DNA of 64,000 bases from Kribbella antibiotica (GTDB lineage: Bacteria > Actinomycetota > Actinomycetes > Propionibacteriales > Kribbellaceae). The translations under genes and the position numbers were made by a program. Below are positions 27,673-36,427 of this stretch, piece by piece. The first letter of the stretch is position 1, and the number at the start of each line of letters is the position of its first letter. The stretch lies in assembly GCF_004349055.1 (NCBI RefSeq), contig NZ_SMKX01000006.1, positions 57,603 through 121,602 on the forward strand. Direction: 5' to 3'. The notes under the pieces are model-generated. The model had not been told where the DNA came from. It was given only the letters and a program-made list of their open reading frames with translations, and made no database searches.

Positions 27673-28455
27673 TCAGAGGTGGCCGCGGTGCTTGAGGGCG
27701 GTGGTGATGTGGTCGGCGGCGCACAACACATGCGGGAGGACCTCTTCACAGAGGGACTCTGGGGTTGAGCGGGAGGCGTGGGCGGAGACATTGAGGGCGG
27801 CTACGACTCGGCCGCGGGAGTTGTAGATGGGGGCGGCGAGGGAGCGGAGGCCTAGCTCGAGCTCTTGGTCGACCAGCGCGTAGCCGTCGGCGCGCGCCTG
27901 GTCGACGGCTGCCCGCAGCAGCGAGGCAGAGGTGACCGTGCGGGGAGTGAGTTGCTCGGTCTGCATGTTGGCGAGGTAAACGTCGAGCTCTGATGAGGAG
28001 AGGCCGGCCAGGAGGACGCGGCCCATCGATGTCGGGTAGGCGGGGAGTCGCGCGCCTACGCCGAGCGCCACGGTCATGATGCGGCTGGTCGGGACACGGG
28101 CGACGTACACGATGTCGGGGAGGTCGAGCGTCGCGATCGAGCAGGACTCGCGGGTCGCTGCGCTCAGCTCCTCCATGTAGGGACCGGCCAGCTCGCCAAG
28201 ATCCAGCGAGGACAGGTAGGCCCAGCCGAGGGCGAGCACGCGTGGCGTCAGTGAGAACTGGCGGCCGTCGGTGCGCACATAGCCGAGCTGCTCCAGCGTG
28301 AGCAGGATCCGCCGCGCGGTCGCCGGCGTGAGGCCGACATCGCGCGCTACCTCGCTCAGCGTCAGCGAGGGAGCCTGCGCGGAGAACGCGCGGATCACCG
28401 CAAGCCCACGCTCGAGCCCTTGCAGGAAGGTCCCACTGGACGCTTCACCGGCCAT
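27673..28455 (-). CDS. IclR-family regulator of the aromatic operon (PcaR/PobR-like)
   Basis: A 260-residue protein. The N-terminal winged helix is GLERGLAVIRAFSAQAPSLTLSEVARDVGLTPATARRILLTLEQLGYVRTDG. A GAF-like effector domain follows (YMEELSAATRESCSIATLDLPDIVYVARVPTSRIM, LPAYPTSMGRVLLAGLS, VDQELELGLRSLAAPIYNSRGRVVAALNVSAH). It resembles regulators of protocatechuate/3-oxoadipate pathways. It is divergent from the CoA-transferase genes and very likely controls them. Confidence 0.9.
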   Translation of the reverse strand: MAGEASSGTFLQGLERGLAVIRAFSAQAPSLTLSEVARDVGLTPATARRILLTLEQLGYVRTDGRQFSLTPRVLALGWAYLSSLDLGELAGPYMEELSAATRESCSIATLDLPDIVYVARVPTSRIMTVALGVGARLPAYPTSMGRVLLAGLSSSELDVYLANMQTEQLTPRTVTSASLLRAAVDQARADGYALVDQELELGLRSLAAPIYNSRGRVVAALNVSAHASRSTPESLCEEVLPHVLCAADHITTALKHRGHL

Positions 28456-28468
28456 CGGCTAGCCTACT

Positions 28469-28502
28469 TTTCGTTGAAAGAAGAATTTTTCGCTCAGCGA
28501 AA
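28469..28502. promoter_or_regulatory. two TTTC/GAAA dyads, candidate IclR operators
   Basis: TTTC-GTT-GAAA (28469-28479) and TTTCGC-TCA-GCGAAA (28488-28502) are perfect dyads with the same outer half-sites, 19 bases apart. They fill the 64-base space between the IclR gene and the first operon gene. Confidence 0.6.
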
Positions 28503-28519
28503 TCATAGTGGAGCCGCGC

Positions 28520-29338
28520 ATGCCCCGTCCAGTCCCCCTCGACGAAGCGATAGCGACGCACGTCCACGACGGTGACACCGTCGCGCTCGAGGGCTTCACC
28601 CACCTGATCCCGTTCGCCGCCGCGCACGAGATCGCCCGCCAGGGCCGTCGGCACCTGAAGCTCGTCCGGATGACGCCCGACGTCGTCTACGACCAGCTGA
28701 TCGGGCTCGGCGTCGCGGACGAACTGATTTTCTCGTACGGCGGCAATCCCGGCGTCGGCTCGTTGCACCGGCTGCGCGATGCCGTGGAGAAGCACTGGCC
28801 GCACAAGGTGGTCGTCCACGAACACAGCCACGCGGGTCTTGCGAACGCGTATGTCGCCGGTGCCGGCCGACTGCCTTTCGCCGTACTGCGGGGCTACCGC
28901 GGCACGGATCTTGAGCAGCAGAGCGACATCATCAGCCGGGTCACCTGCCCATTCACCGGCGAGGAGCTGGCCGCCGTACGGGCTGTGAATCCGGACGTGA
29001 CCGTCATCCACGCTCAGCTCGCAGACCGCGCAGGCAACGTGATGCTTTGGGGTCTGACCGGGGTTCAGCGGGAGGCGGTCCTTGCGGCCGACCGGGCGAT
29101 CGTCACGGTCGAGGAGATCGTTGACGAGTTCCCGGAACGCACCGGTGCCGTGATTCTTCCGGAGTGGGTGCTGAAGGCGGTGAGCGTCGTACCGAATGGC
29201 GCCTGGCCGTCGTATGCACTCGGTTATTCGACGAGGGACAACGACTTCTACCAGCAATGGGATGCAGTGTCGCGGGATCGCGGCGCCTTCCTCGCCTGGG
29301 CCAAGGAGAACGGACTGGAGGCGGCTGCAGATGCCTGA
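28520..29338 (+). CDS. pcaI: 3-oxoadipate CoA-transferase, alpha subunit
   Basis: A 272-residue subunit of a family I CoA-transferase. It has HVHDGDTVALEGFTHLIPFAAAHEIARQG, LIGLGVADELIFSYGGNPGVGSLHRL, and GEELAAVRAVNPDVTVIHAQLADRAGNV. ATG 28520 is preferred because GGAG lies 6 bases upstream; a GTG at 28508 is also in frame. With the beta subunit it moves CoA from succinyl-CoA to 3-oxoadipate, the step before thiolysis. Confidence 0.88.
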   Translation: MPRPVPLDEAIATHVHDGDTVALEGFTHLIPFAAAHEIARQGRRHLKLVRMTPDVVYDQLIGLGVADELIFSYGGNPGVGSLHRLRDAVEKHWPHKVVVHEHSHAGLANAYVAGAGRLPFAVLRGYRGTDLEQQSDIISRVTCPFTGEELAAVRAVNPDVTVIHAQLADRAGNVMLWGLTGVQREAVLAADRAIVTVEEIVDEFPERTGAVILPEWVLKAVSVVPNGAWPSYALGYSTRDNDFYQQWDAVSRDRGAFLAWAKENGLEAAADA

Positions 29339-30086
29339 GAACTGGAACAGCGCGGACATGATGAACGTCGCCGCCGCCCGCGAACTGCATGACGGCAACG
29401 TCTGCCTGGTCGGGGTCGGCCCGCCCAACCTCGCTGCGAATCTGGCCCGCCACACGCACGCACCGGACTGCCGTCTCGTCTACGAATCGGGTGCGATCGA
29501 TGCGAAGCCACGCCGGTTGCCGCTGTCGATCGGGGACGACGACCTGGCCGCGACCGCGACCTCGGTCGTTTCCGTGCCGGAGATGTTCAACTACTGGGTC
29601 GGCGCCGGCCGGATCGATGTCGGCTTCCTCGGTGCCGCGCAGATCGACAAATTCGGGAACATCAACACGACCGTGATCGGCGACCATGACAACCCGAAGA
29701 CGCGGTTGCCGGGTGCCGGTGGCGCGCCGGAGATCGCGGCCAACGCCGGTCGGGTGATCGTGATCGTCAAGCAGTCAACGCGAACGTTCGTGGAGAAGGT
29801 CGACTTCGTCACCTCGGTCGGTTATGGACCTACGGGTCGTGAGCGGCAGGCTCCCGGCGCCGGTCCGACGCTCGTCATCACCGACCACGGCGTCCTCGAG
29901 CCGGACCCGGAGACGAACGAATTGACGATGACGCGGCTGCATCCTGGCGTCACGGTCGAGCAGGCCCGCGCCGCCACGGGGTGGGATCTGAAGTTCGCCG
30001 CCGACATCCAAAGTGTTCCGGAACCCACCGAGACCGAGCTGGACATGCTGCGCCGACTGCGCGCCCGCGAGGTTATCGATGCCTAA
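29331..30086 (+). CDS. pcaJ: 3-oxoadipate CoA-transferase, beta subunit
   Basis: A 251-residue beta subunit. It starts at ATG 29331 inside the end of the alpha gene (8-base overlap). It has NVCLVGVGPPNLAANLARHTHAPDCRLVYESGAID, VGFLGAAQIDKFGNINTTVIG and KLPGAGG-like TRLPGAGGAPEIAANAG. The family's active-site Glu is in the YESGAI segment. It forms a complex with the subunit encoded just before it. Confidence 0.88.
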   Translation: MPENWNSADMMNVAAARELHDGNVCLVGVGPPNLAANLARHTHAPDCRLVYESGAIDAKPRRLPLSIGDDDLAATATSVVSVPEMFNYWVGAGRIDVGFLGAAQIDKFGNINTTVIGDHDNPKTRLPGAGGAPEIAANAGRVIVIVKQSTRTFVEKVDFVTSVGYGPTGRERQAPGAGPTLVITDHGVLEPDPETNELTMTRLHPGVTVEQARAATGWDLKFAADIQSVPEPTETELDMLRRLRAREVIDA

Positions 30087-30119
30087 GGCAACAGAATACC
30101 GCGAGTGGGGTGGCTGGGA

Positions 30120-31142
30120 ATGATCGAAGCGTTCGCCCATACGTCGTACGCCGGACGAGTGGTCTTCGGACCGGGCAGCCTGCACCAGGTCGCCGCCGAG
30201 GTCGAGCTGCTCGGCATCCGGCGAGCGCTCGTCATCGCCACCGGTTCCGCAGGGCAGGCAGCCGGCGAAGTCCAAGCAGGGTTGAAAGAACGCTTCGCCG
30301 GACGCATCGACGGCGTCCGGCAGCACGTCCCGACCGAAGTCGCTCAAGCGGCCCGCACCAAAGCCCAAGAAGTCCAGGCAGACGGCATCATCGCGATCGG
30401 CGGTGGATCGGCCATCGGGTTGGCCAAGGCAATCGCCCTCACGGCAGACGTGCAGATCGTGGCGGTACCGACGACCTACGCCGGGTCCGAAATGACACCG
30501 GTCTGGGGTGAGACCAGCGGCGGCAGCAAGACCACCGGCACCGATGTGACAGTGCTGCCGAAGACGGTCGTGTACGACGCCCAGCTCACTCTCGGCCTCC
30601 CCCTCAACGTGACTGCGGCGAGCGTCGCCAACGCACTCGCGCATTGTGTGGAAGCCGTGTGGACGGAGAAGGCGAATCCGATCACCGAAACCACCGCCGT
30701 CGAGGCCGCCCGCGCTCTCAGCATCGGCCTTAAGCAGGTGATCCAGAGCCCCGCCGACGTAGCCGCCCGAGGCAACCTCCTGTACGGCGCCTGCCTAGCC
30801 GGATCCGCACTGGCTTCCGCAGGGACCGGCGTACATCACAAGCTCTGTCACCTCCTAGGTGGCACCTACAACCTGCCGCACGCAGAGACCCACGCGGCGG
30901 TCCTCCCCCAGGTCACGCGAGTCAAAGCCGTCGAAGTCCCCCGGGCCAAAGCCCGCCTGGAGGAAGCCCTCCAGACCGACGACCTGGCGACCGGTCTGTT
31001 CGACCTGTTCGAGGCAGCGAAAGTTCCAACCAGCCTGCAAGCGCTCGGGCTGACGCGGGAGCAGGCCGTCGAGGCCGCGCACCGCTTCCCCGGCGATGTG
31101 GAAGAGATTCTGACGAAAGCGTGGGCCGGTACCAGGCCCTGA
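30120..31142 (+). CDS. maleylacetate reductase
   Basis: A 340-residue iron-dependent alcohol dehydrogenase-fold enzyme. It has VVFGPGSLHQVAAEVELLG, IIAIGGGSAIGLAKAIAL (NAD-binding), VPTTYAGSEMTPVWGETSGGSKTTG and metal-binding histidines in GVHHKLCHLLGG and LPHAETHAAVLP. The TTYAGSEMTP segment is characteristic of maleylacetate reductases, which reduce maleylacetate to 3-oxoadipate with NAD(P)H. ATG 30120 is preferred; GTG 30105 would add 5 residues. It connects ring cleavage (next genes) to the CoA steps. Confidence 0.92.
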   Translation: MIEAFAHTSYAGRVVFGPGSLHQVAAEVELLGIRRALVIATGSAGQAAGEVQAGLKERFAGRIDGVRQHVPTEVAQAARTKAQEVQADGIIAIGGGSAIGLAKAIALTADVQIVAVPTTYAGSEMTPVWGETSGGSKTTGTDVTVLPKTVVYDAQLTLGLPLNVTAASVANALAHCVEAVWTEKANPITETTAVEAARALSIGLKQVIQSPADVAARGNLLYGACLAGSALASAGTGVHHKLCHLLGGTYNLPHAETHAAVLPQVTRVKAVEVPRAKARLEEALQTDDLATGLFDLFEAAKVPTSLQALGLTREQAVEAAHRFPGDVEEILTKAWAGTRP

Positions 31143-31154
31143 AGGAGCAGCAGC

Positions 31155-32357
31155 ATGAGATCGGCCTATTTGCTGGACGCCGTCCGCACCCCGGTCGGCA
31201 AACTCGGCGGTGCCCTGGCCGGCGCCCGCCCCGATGACCTCGCCGCCGCCACTCTCCAAGAGCTGGCCAAGCGCACAGACTTCGACCCCGCGGAGCTAGA
31301 CGACGTCTTCCTCGGCAACGCGAACGGCGCCGGCGAAGAGAACCGCGACGTCGCCCGCATGGCCGCCCTACTGGCCGGGTTCCCCACCAACGTCCCCGGT
31401 ACGACGGTCAATCGCCTGTGCGGGTCTGGTCTGGAAGCCGCGATCCAGGCCGCTCGCGCGATCGAAACCGGCGATGCCAGCCTGGTGATTGCCGGCGGCG
31501 TGGAGTCGATGAGTCGTGCCCCTTGGGTGCTTCCGAAGCCCGACCGGGCCTACCCGCATGGCGGCCTCACTGCCGAGTCGACCTCGCTGGGCTGGCGTTT
31601 CATCAACCCGCGGATGCCGAAGGAGTGGACAGTCTCACTCGGTGAGGCCACTGAGCAGCTCGCCGAGAAGTACGGCATCACGCGGGAAGCGCAAGACCTC
31701 TTCGCCCTGGAGAGCCACGAGAAGGCGGCCAAGGCCTGGGCAGCCGGTGCTTTCGACGACGAGGTGCTGCCCTGGGAGCGCCTCGCTGAGATCCTCCCCA
31801 AGAAACACACCGTGCTGACGCGCGACGAGTCGATCCGCGACGGCAGCACCCCGGAACTGATGGCGAAACTCAAGCCCGCCTTCCGCGACAACGGCACTGT
31901 CACCGCCGGCAACGCATCCACGTTGAACGACGGGGCGTCCGCCGTACTGATTGCTGATGAAGCGACGGCAGACCGCCTAGGAAAACCAAAACTGGCGAGA
32001 ATCGTCAGCCGGGCGGTGCACGGCGTGGAGCCGCAGTACTTCGGCATCGGCCCGGTCGAAGCCGCCAACAAGGCGCTGGCCAAGGCCGGGATCGGCTGGA
32101 ACGACCTCACCCTGGTCGAGCTCAACGAGGCGTACGCCGCCCAGAGCCTGGCCTGCCTCAGCCAATGGCCCGACCTCGACCCCACAAAGGTCAACGTGAA
32201 CGGCGGAGCGATCGCCCTCGGACACCCCCTCGGCAGCTCCGGCACGCGCATTCTCACCACCCTCGCGCACGAGTTGAAGCGGCGCGGCGGCGGCTACGGA
32301 CTGGCCACCCTCTGCATCGGCGTCGGGCAGGGGCTGGCCATGGTGATCGAGGCATGA
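31155..32357 (+). CDS. pcaF: 3-oxoadipyl-CoA / acetyl-CoA acyltransferase (thiolase)
   Basis: A 400-residue thiolase with the acylated cysteine in VNRLCGSGLEAAIQAA, the loop GGVESMSRAPWV, the histidine in GGAIALGHPLGSSGTRI and the second cysteine in LCIGVGQG. It should cleave 3-oxoadipyl-CoA to succinyl-CoA and acetyl-CoA, the last step of the pathway. AGGAG precedes the ATG. Confidence 0.92.
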   Translation: MRSAYLLDAVRTPVGKLGGALAGARPDDLAAATLQELAKRTDFDPAELDDVFLGNANGAGEENRDVARMAALLAGFPTNVPGTTVNRLCGSGLEAAIQAARAIETGDASLVIAGGVESMSRAPWVLPKPDRAYPHGGLTAESTSLGWRFINPRMPKEWTVSLGEATEQLAEKYGITREAQDLFALESHEKAAKAWAAGAFDDEVLPWERLAEILPKKHTVLTRDESIRDGSTPELMAKLKPAFRDNGTVTAGNASTLNDGASAVLIADEATADRLGKPKLARIVSRAVHGVEPQYFGIGPVEAANKALAKAGIGWNDLTLVELNEAYAAQSLACLSQWPDLDPTKVNVNGGAIALGHPLGSSGTRILTTLAHELKRRGGGYGLATLCIGVGQGLAMVIEA

Positions 32358-32368
32358 AAGGTAGCGCA

Positions 32369-33199
32369 ATGGACCTGCAGGGAGATGCTCTGACGGACGC
32401 GGTGGTGGCCAGCTTCGACGGAAGCATGGAGCCGCGCACCGCAGAGGTGATGAAGGCACTCGTGCGGCATCTGCACGCGTTCGCGCACGAGGTCGACCTC
32501 ACCGAGGACGAGTACTTCACCGCGATCGACTTCCTGACCCGGACCGGCCAGATCTCGAACGACAAGCGGCAGGAGTTCGTTCTGCTCGCCGATGTCCTCG
32601 GGCTGTCGATGCTGACTGTGGGGCTGGGAAATCCAGCCCAGGACGGGGCAACGGAGTCGACGGTCTTCGGGCCGTTCTTCGTCGAGGGATCACCCGAGGT
32701 GAAGAACGGCGACGACCTCGCGAACGGCGCTCCTGGCCTGCCGTGCCTGGTGAGCGGCCGGGTCCTGGACACCAAGGGTGAGCCGATCGAGGGCGCGACC
32801 GTGGAGACCTGGCAGGCCGACGAGGACGGTTTCTACGACGTCCAGAAAGACGGCCTGACCGGACCGCAGAATCGCGGCCACCTGACAACCGATGCCGACG
32901 GCAACTATTCGTTCTGGGCAGTCAAGCCGGTCGCCTACCCGATCCCGGTCGACGGACCTGTCGGCGAGCTGCTCCGTGCCGGCGGCCGTGGCTGGATGCG
33001 GCCCGCGCACATTCACTTCATGGTCACCGCACCCGGATACCACCGGCTCATCACCCATGTGTTCGAAAAAGATGACCCCTACCTGGATCAAGACGCGGTC
33101 TTCGGCGTCAAGGACTCCCTGGTCACCGAGTTCACCGAACATCCCGATGGCCACTACTCCGTGAACTACGACCTGGTACTCGCCGAGGAGTCGCGATGA
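32369..33199 (+). CDS. hydroxyquinol 1,2-dioxygenase
   Basis: A 276-residue intradiol ring-cleavage dioxygenase. The N-terminal helical linker domain (EVMKALVRHLHAFAHEVDLTEDEYFTAIDFL) is followed by the catalytic beta domain (ATESTVFGPFFVEGSP). The iron ligands are seen as Tyr in DGFYDVQ, Tyr in KPVAYPIPVDGPVG, and both His in RPAHIHFMV. Next to maleylacetate reductase it must act on hydroxyquinol rather than catechol, giving maleylacetate. I prefer ATG 32369 (AAAGG upstream). ATG 32354, overlapping the thiolase stop, is also possible. Confidence 0.9.
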   Translation: MDLQGDALTDAVVASFDGSMEPRTAEVMKALVRHLHAFAHEVDLTEDEYFTAIDFLTRTGQISNDKRQEFVLLADVLGLSMLTVGLGNPAQDGATESTVFGPFFVEGSPEVKNGDDLANGAPGLPCLVSGRVLDTKGEPIEGATVETWQADEDGFYDVQKDGLTGPQNRGHLTTDADGNYSFWAVKPVAYPIPVDGPVGELLRAGGRGWMRPAHIHFMVTAPGYHRLITHVFEKDDPYLDQDAVFGVKDSLVTEFTEHPDGHYSVNYDLVLAEESR

Positions 33200-34926
33200 T
33201 CACCACCGACGTACTGATCGTCGGCAGCGGCCCGGCTGGTGGCGCCGCCTCGCTGTTCCTGTCGACGTACGGCATCGACAACATCGTGCTCACCCGCTAC
33301 GGCTGGACCGCCAACACTCCGCGCGCCCACATCACCAACCAGCGCACGGTTGAGCTGATGCGCGACATGGGCATCGAGGACCAGATCACCGGCAAGGGCA
33401 CCGCGCATCATCTGATGGGCCAGACCGCGTTCTGCACCAGCCTGGCCGGCGAAGAGATCGGCCGAATCCGTACGTGGGGAACGCATCCGCGCCGGCTCGC
33501 CGACTACACCGAAGCGAGCCCAACGCTGCCGATCGACCTCCCACAGACGCTCTTCGAGCCGATCCTCGTCAGTACGGCGGCCTCCCGCGGGGCGAAGGTT
33601 CGTTTCAACACCGAGTACCTGTCGCTCGAGCAGGACGACGACGGTGTGACCGCGACTGTCCGCGACCGGCTCAGCGGCGAGACCTACCAGATCCGCGCGA
33701 AGTACTTGATCGGCGCGGATGGCGGTCGCAGCAAGGTCGCGCAGGACATCGGGCTCCCGATGGCCGGGTCGATGGACATCGAAGGCTCGATGAACATCGT
33801 CTTCGAGGCCGATCTCTCGAAGTACGTCGCGCATCGGCCGAGCGTCCTCTACTGGGTGCTCCAACCAGGCGCGCAGATCGGCGGCATCGGAGCCGGCCTG
33901 ATCCGGATGGTCCGCCCGTGGAACGAATGGCTGATCGTCTGGGGCTACGACATCACGCAGCCCGCGCCTGTGGTGGACGAGGCGATGGCGACCGAGATCG
34001 TGCACAACCTGGTGGGTGACAACACGATCGACGTGAAGCTGAAGGGCACCTCGGTCTGGAGCGTCAACCACATGTACGCCGAGAAAGCGTCGAGTGGCCG
34101 GGTGTTCTGCATGGGCGATGCGATTCACCGGCATCCGCCGAGCAACGGTCTCGGCTCGAACACCTCGATCCAGGACGCGTACAACCTGGCCTGGAAACTC
34201 GCACATGTCCTCAAGGGCCAGGCGTCGCCCGACCTACTGAAGACCTACGACGACGAGCGGACTCCGATCGCGCAGCAGATCGTGGATCGGGCCAACAAGA
34301 GCCGCACCCAGTTCGGCCAGATCTTCAAGGCGCTGGGCATGACTCCGGATGCGCCGGAAGGCCGCACGATCGACTCCCGGAAGGACGACACCCCGGAAGG
34401 CATTGCCCAGCGCGAAGAACTGCGCGCTGCGATCGAGCTCAAGGACTACGAGTTCAATGCGCACGGCGTCGAACTCGGTCAGCGCTACCGATCGAGCGCG
34501 GTCGTCACCGACGGTACGCCGGAGCCGCCATACGAGCGGGATGCGGAGCTCTACTACCACCCGACTACCTGGCCGGGCGCGCGGATTCCACATGCGTGGT
34601 TGAGCGGCCACGAAGGGACCGTGAGCACGCTCGACGTCGTCGGCAAGGGCCGGTTCACCCTGCTCACCGGGATCGGTGGCGAGGCCTGGGTCAAGGCAGC
34701 ACAATCCGTCGCGGAGCAACTCGGCGTACCGATCGAGCCGTTCGTGATCGGCCCCGGCCGTGAACTCGAGGACCTGTACGGCGATTGGTCGCGGGCGCGC
34801 GAGATCCCGGACCGCGGCTGCCTGCTGGTCCGCCCGGACGCGCACATCGCCTTCCGCGCGTCCGAGCTACCTGCCGACCCCACCGAAACCCTGCAACAGG
34901 CCGTCAGCCAACTGCTAGGCCGCTAA
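33196..34926 (+). CDS. FAD-dependent phenol hydroxylase (resorcinol/chlorophenol monooxygenase type)
   Basis: A 576-residue single-component flavoprotein monooxygenase whose ATG overlaps the dioxygenase stop (ATGA). It has the FAD-binding GSGPAGGAASLFLSTYG at residues 9-25, YLIGADGGRSKVAQDIG near 170, and GDAIHRHPPSNGLGSN near 310. A C-terminal thioredoxin-like region follows. It is closest in layout to 2,4-dichlorophenol 6-monooxygenase and resorcinol hydroxylases. Given the downstream enzymes, its product should be hydroxyquinol or a hydroxyquinol precursor; resorcinol is the simplest substrate (inference). Confidence 0.88.
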   Translation: MITTDVLIVGSGPAGGAASLFLSTYGIDNIVLTRYGWTANTPRAHITNQRTVELMRDMGIEDQITGKGTAHHLMGQTAFCTSLAGEEIGRIRTWGTHPRRLADYTEASPTLPIDLPQTLFEPILVSTAASRGAKVRFNTEYLSLEQDDDGVTATVRDRLSGETYQIRAKYLIGADGGRSKVAQDIGLPMAGSMDIEGSMNIVFEADLSKYVAHRPSVLYWVLQPGAQIGGIGAGLIRMVRPWNEWLIVWGYDITQPAPVVDEAMATEIVHNLVGDNTIDVKLKGTSVWSVNHMYAEKASSGRVFCMGDAIHRHPPSNGLGSNTSIQDAYNLAWKLAHVLKGQASPDLLKTYDDERTPIAQQIVDRANKSRTQFGQIFKALGMTPDAPEGRTIDSRKDDTPEGIAQREELRAAIELKDYEFNAHGVELGQRYRSSAVVTDGTPEPPYERDAELYYHPTTWPGARIPHAWLSGHEGTVSTLDVVGKGRFTLLTGIGGEAWVKAAQSVAEQLGVPIEPFVIGPGRELEDLYGDWSRAREIPDRGCLLVRPDAHIAFRASELPADPTETLQQAVSQLLGR

Positions 34927-34930
34927 CGAA

Positions 34931-35134
34931 TCAGGCCGCTGACTGTTGCGCCTCCGCTCGCTCCCGGGCCTCGCGGAGGATCTGCTCGAGGATGGCCGAG
35001 ATCTCCGCGGTCTCGGCATCCAGCAACGTGATCAGCGCCACCCGAGACGACTCGGAGCGCGCCTCCAGTGCCGCCGCGCTCAGCGCGCGGACGGTCCCCA
35101 ATTCATGGATCAGTTCGTCCCACAGTGAACTCAT
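34931..35134 (-). CDS. small protein of unknown function (67 residues)
   Basis: A short open frame with a good ribosome site (AGGGG, 7 bases before ATG 35134). It encodes a mostly helical, Ala/Glu-rich, soluble protein (SLWDELIHELGTVRALSAAALEARSE, AEISAILEQILREARERAE). The helices look amphipathic, so a small dimer or coiled coil is plausible. I do not recognise a family. It is convergent with the monooxygenase gene, 4 bases beyond its stop. Confidence 0.6.
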   Translation of the reverse strand: MSSLWDELIHELGTVRALSAAALEARSESSRVALITLLDAETAEISAILEQILREARERAEAQQSAA

Positions 35135-35168
35135 CTACATCCCCTGTTTTCCCGTCACAAACCCAGTA

Positions 35169-35190
35169 CGGCGCGCGTGAGGGCGCGCCG
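35169..35190 (-). terminator. stem-loop after the amylase gene
   Basis: CGGCGCGC-GTGAGG-GCGCGCCG, 8 perfect base pairs, lies 44 bases beyond the amylase stop and before the small-protein gene, both on the minus strand. Confidence 0.5.
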
Positions 35191-35233
35191 CCCCACCCGA
35201 GGGGCTGACTTTGGTCGAGAAGCCTCACTTCTG

Positions 35234-36427
35234 TCAGAGGGACAACGGGGCATCGGGCCCGGGGGTTACGCGTCCAGTCAACAATCTCCAGCTCTGCGCC
35301 GGAACGGACTCTCCCGCGAAGCGGAACTCCTCGTCGCTGATGTTCAGCAGGAGCAGCACCGAGTCGTCGCCGCTCACCGACCGCAGCGCCATGGTCCGGT
35401 TGGCCAGATGCTCGACGGTCGTCCGGCTCCGCGTCAGCCACGGATTGCGCCGCCGTCCGCCGATCAGTTCCTGATGCAGCCGGTACGTCGCCTCCCCGTC
35501 CGGCGCGAGCTCGTCGGGGCACGAGGGGAACGCCGGCCGGATCGCGTCGTCCCCACCCACGCGATCCTCCTTCAGCCCGCGGAACGCCTGCTCGTCACCG
35601 GAGTAGACGCTCGGCACCCCCGCGACCGTGAACAGGATCGCGAGCGCATGACCGACATGCCGCTCGTCCTCGAGCCGCGTCGCGATCCGGGTCACGTCGT
35701 GGTTGCCGACGAAGGTCTGCGGCACGAACGTGTCCAGCAACGCGTCGTGCCGGCCCAGCGCGTACGACAGCTCGAAGAAGTTGCCGTCGTTCAACGAGCT
35801 CCAGATCGCCTTCCACAGCTCGTACTGCGTGACCGAGTCGAGTCCGCTCTTCGCGACGTACTCGGCGTAGTCACCGTGAATCACCTCACCGAAGAACCAG
35901 GCGTCCGGGAACCGCTCCCGCGGCAGCACGGCCTGCCAGAACTCGGCAGGCACCGCGTACGCCGCGTCCAGCCGCCAGCCGTCGACCCCGCGCTCGAGCC
36001 AGTGAGACAGCACGCGCTTGACGTACGCCGCGACCTCCGGCCGGCTGTGGTCGAGCGCCACCAGGTGGTCGTGCCCCTCGAAGGTTCGGTCCGCCATCCA
36101 TTCGGGGTGAACGAAGGAGCGAGCGACGTGGTTGAACACGCCGTCCAGCGCGACCTTCAGCCCACGCTGGTGCGCCGCCGCGATCAGCCGATCGAAGTCC
36201 GCGTCGTCGCCTAGCCGAGGGTCGATCCGGAGGTGGTCGATCGTGTCGTAGCCGTGCGTTTCCGAGGCGAAGATCGGCCCGAGCAGCAGCCCGTTGCACC
36301 CGAGCTCGATCGCGTAGTCGAGCCAATTCTCGAGCTGCGGCAACCGATGAGCGGCGGTCGAGTCCGCGCCGGTGAAACCCAGCGGATACACCTGCCACCA
36401 GATTGCGTGCTCAGCCCACCCGCTCAT
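35234..36427 (-). CDS. GH13 alpha-amylase family glycosidase
   Basis: A 397-residue cytoplasmic enzyme (no signal peptide). It starts at ATG 36427 (MSGWAEHAIWWQVYPLGF), overlapping the stop of the TrmH gene. GH13 regions are DGVFNH (I), GWRLDAAYA with the nucleophile Asp (II), GEVIHG with the acid/base Glu (III) and VGNHDVTR (IV). The barrel is small and the C-terminal beta domain short (VLLLLNISDEEFRFAG). It probably acts on maltodextrin- or trehalose-type alpha-glucosides; specificity is not visible. Confidence 0.9.
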   Translation of the reverse strand: MSGWAEHAIWWQVYPLGFTGADSTAAHRLPQLENWLDYAIELGCNGLLLGPIFASETHGYDTIDHLRIDPRLGDDADFDRLIAAAHQRGLKVALDGVFNHVARSFVHPEWMADRTFEGHDHLVALDHSRPEVAAYVKRVLSHWLERGVDGWRLDAAYAVPAEFWQAVLPRERFPDAWFFGEVIHGDYAEYVAKSGLDSVTQYELWKAIWSSLNDGNFFELSYALGRHDALLDTFVPQTFVGNHDVTRIATRLEDERHVGHALAILFTVAGVPSVYSGDEQAFRGLKEDRVGGDDAIRPAFPSCPDELAPDGEATYRLHQELIGGRRRNPWLTRSRTTVEHLANRTMALRSVSGDDSVLLLLNISDEEFRFAGESVPAQSWRLLTGRVTPGPDAPLSL

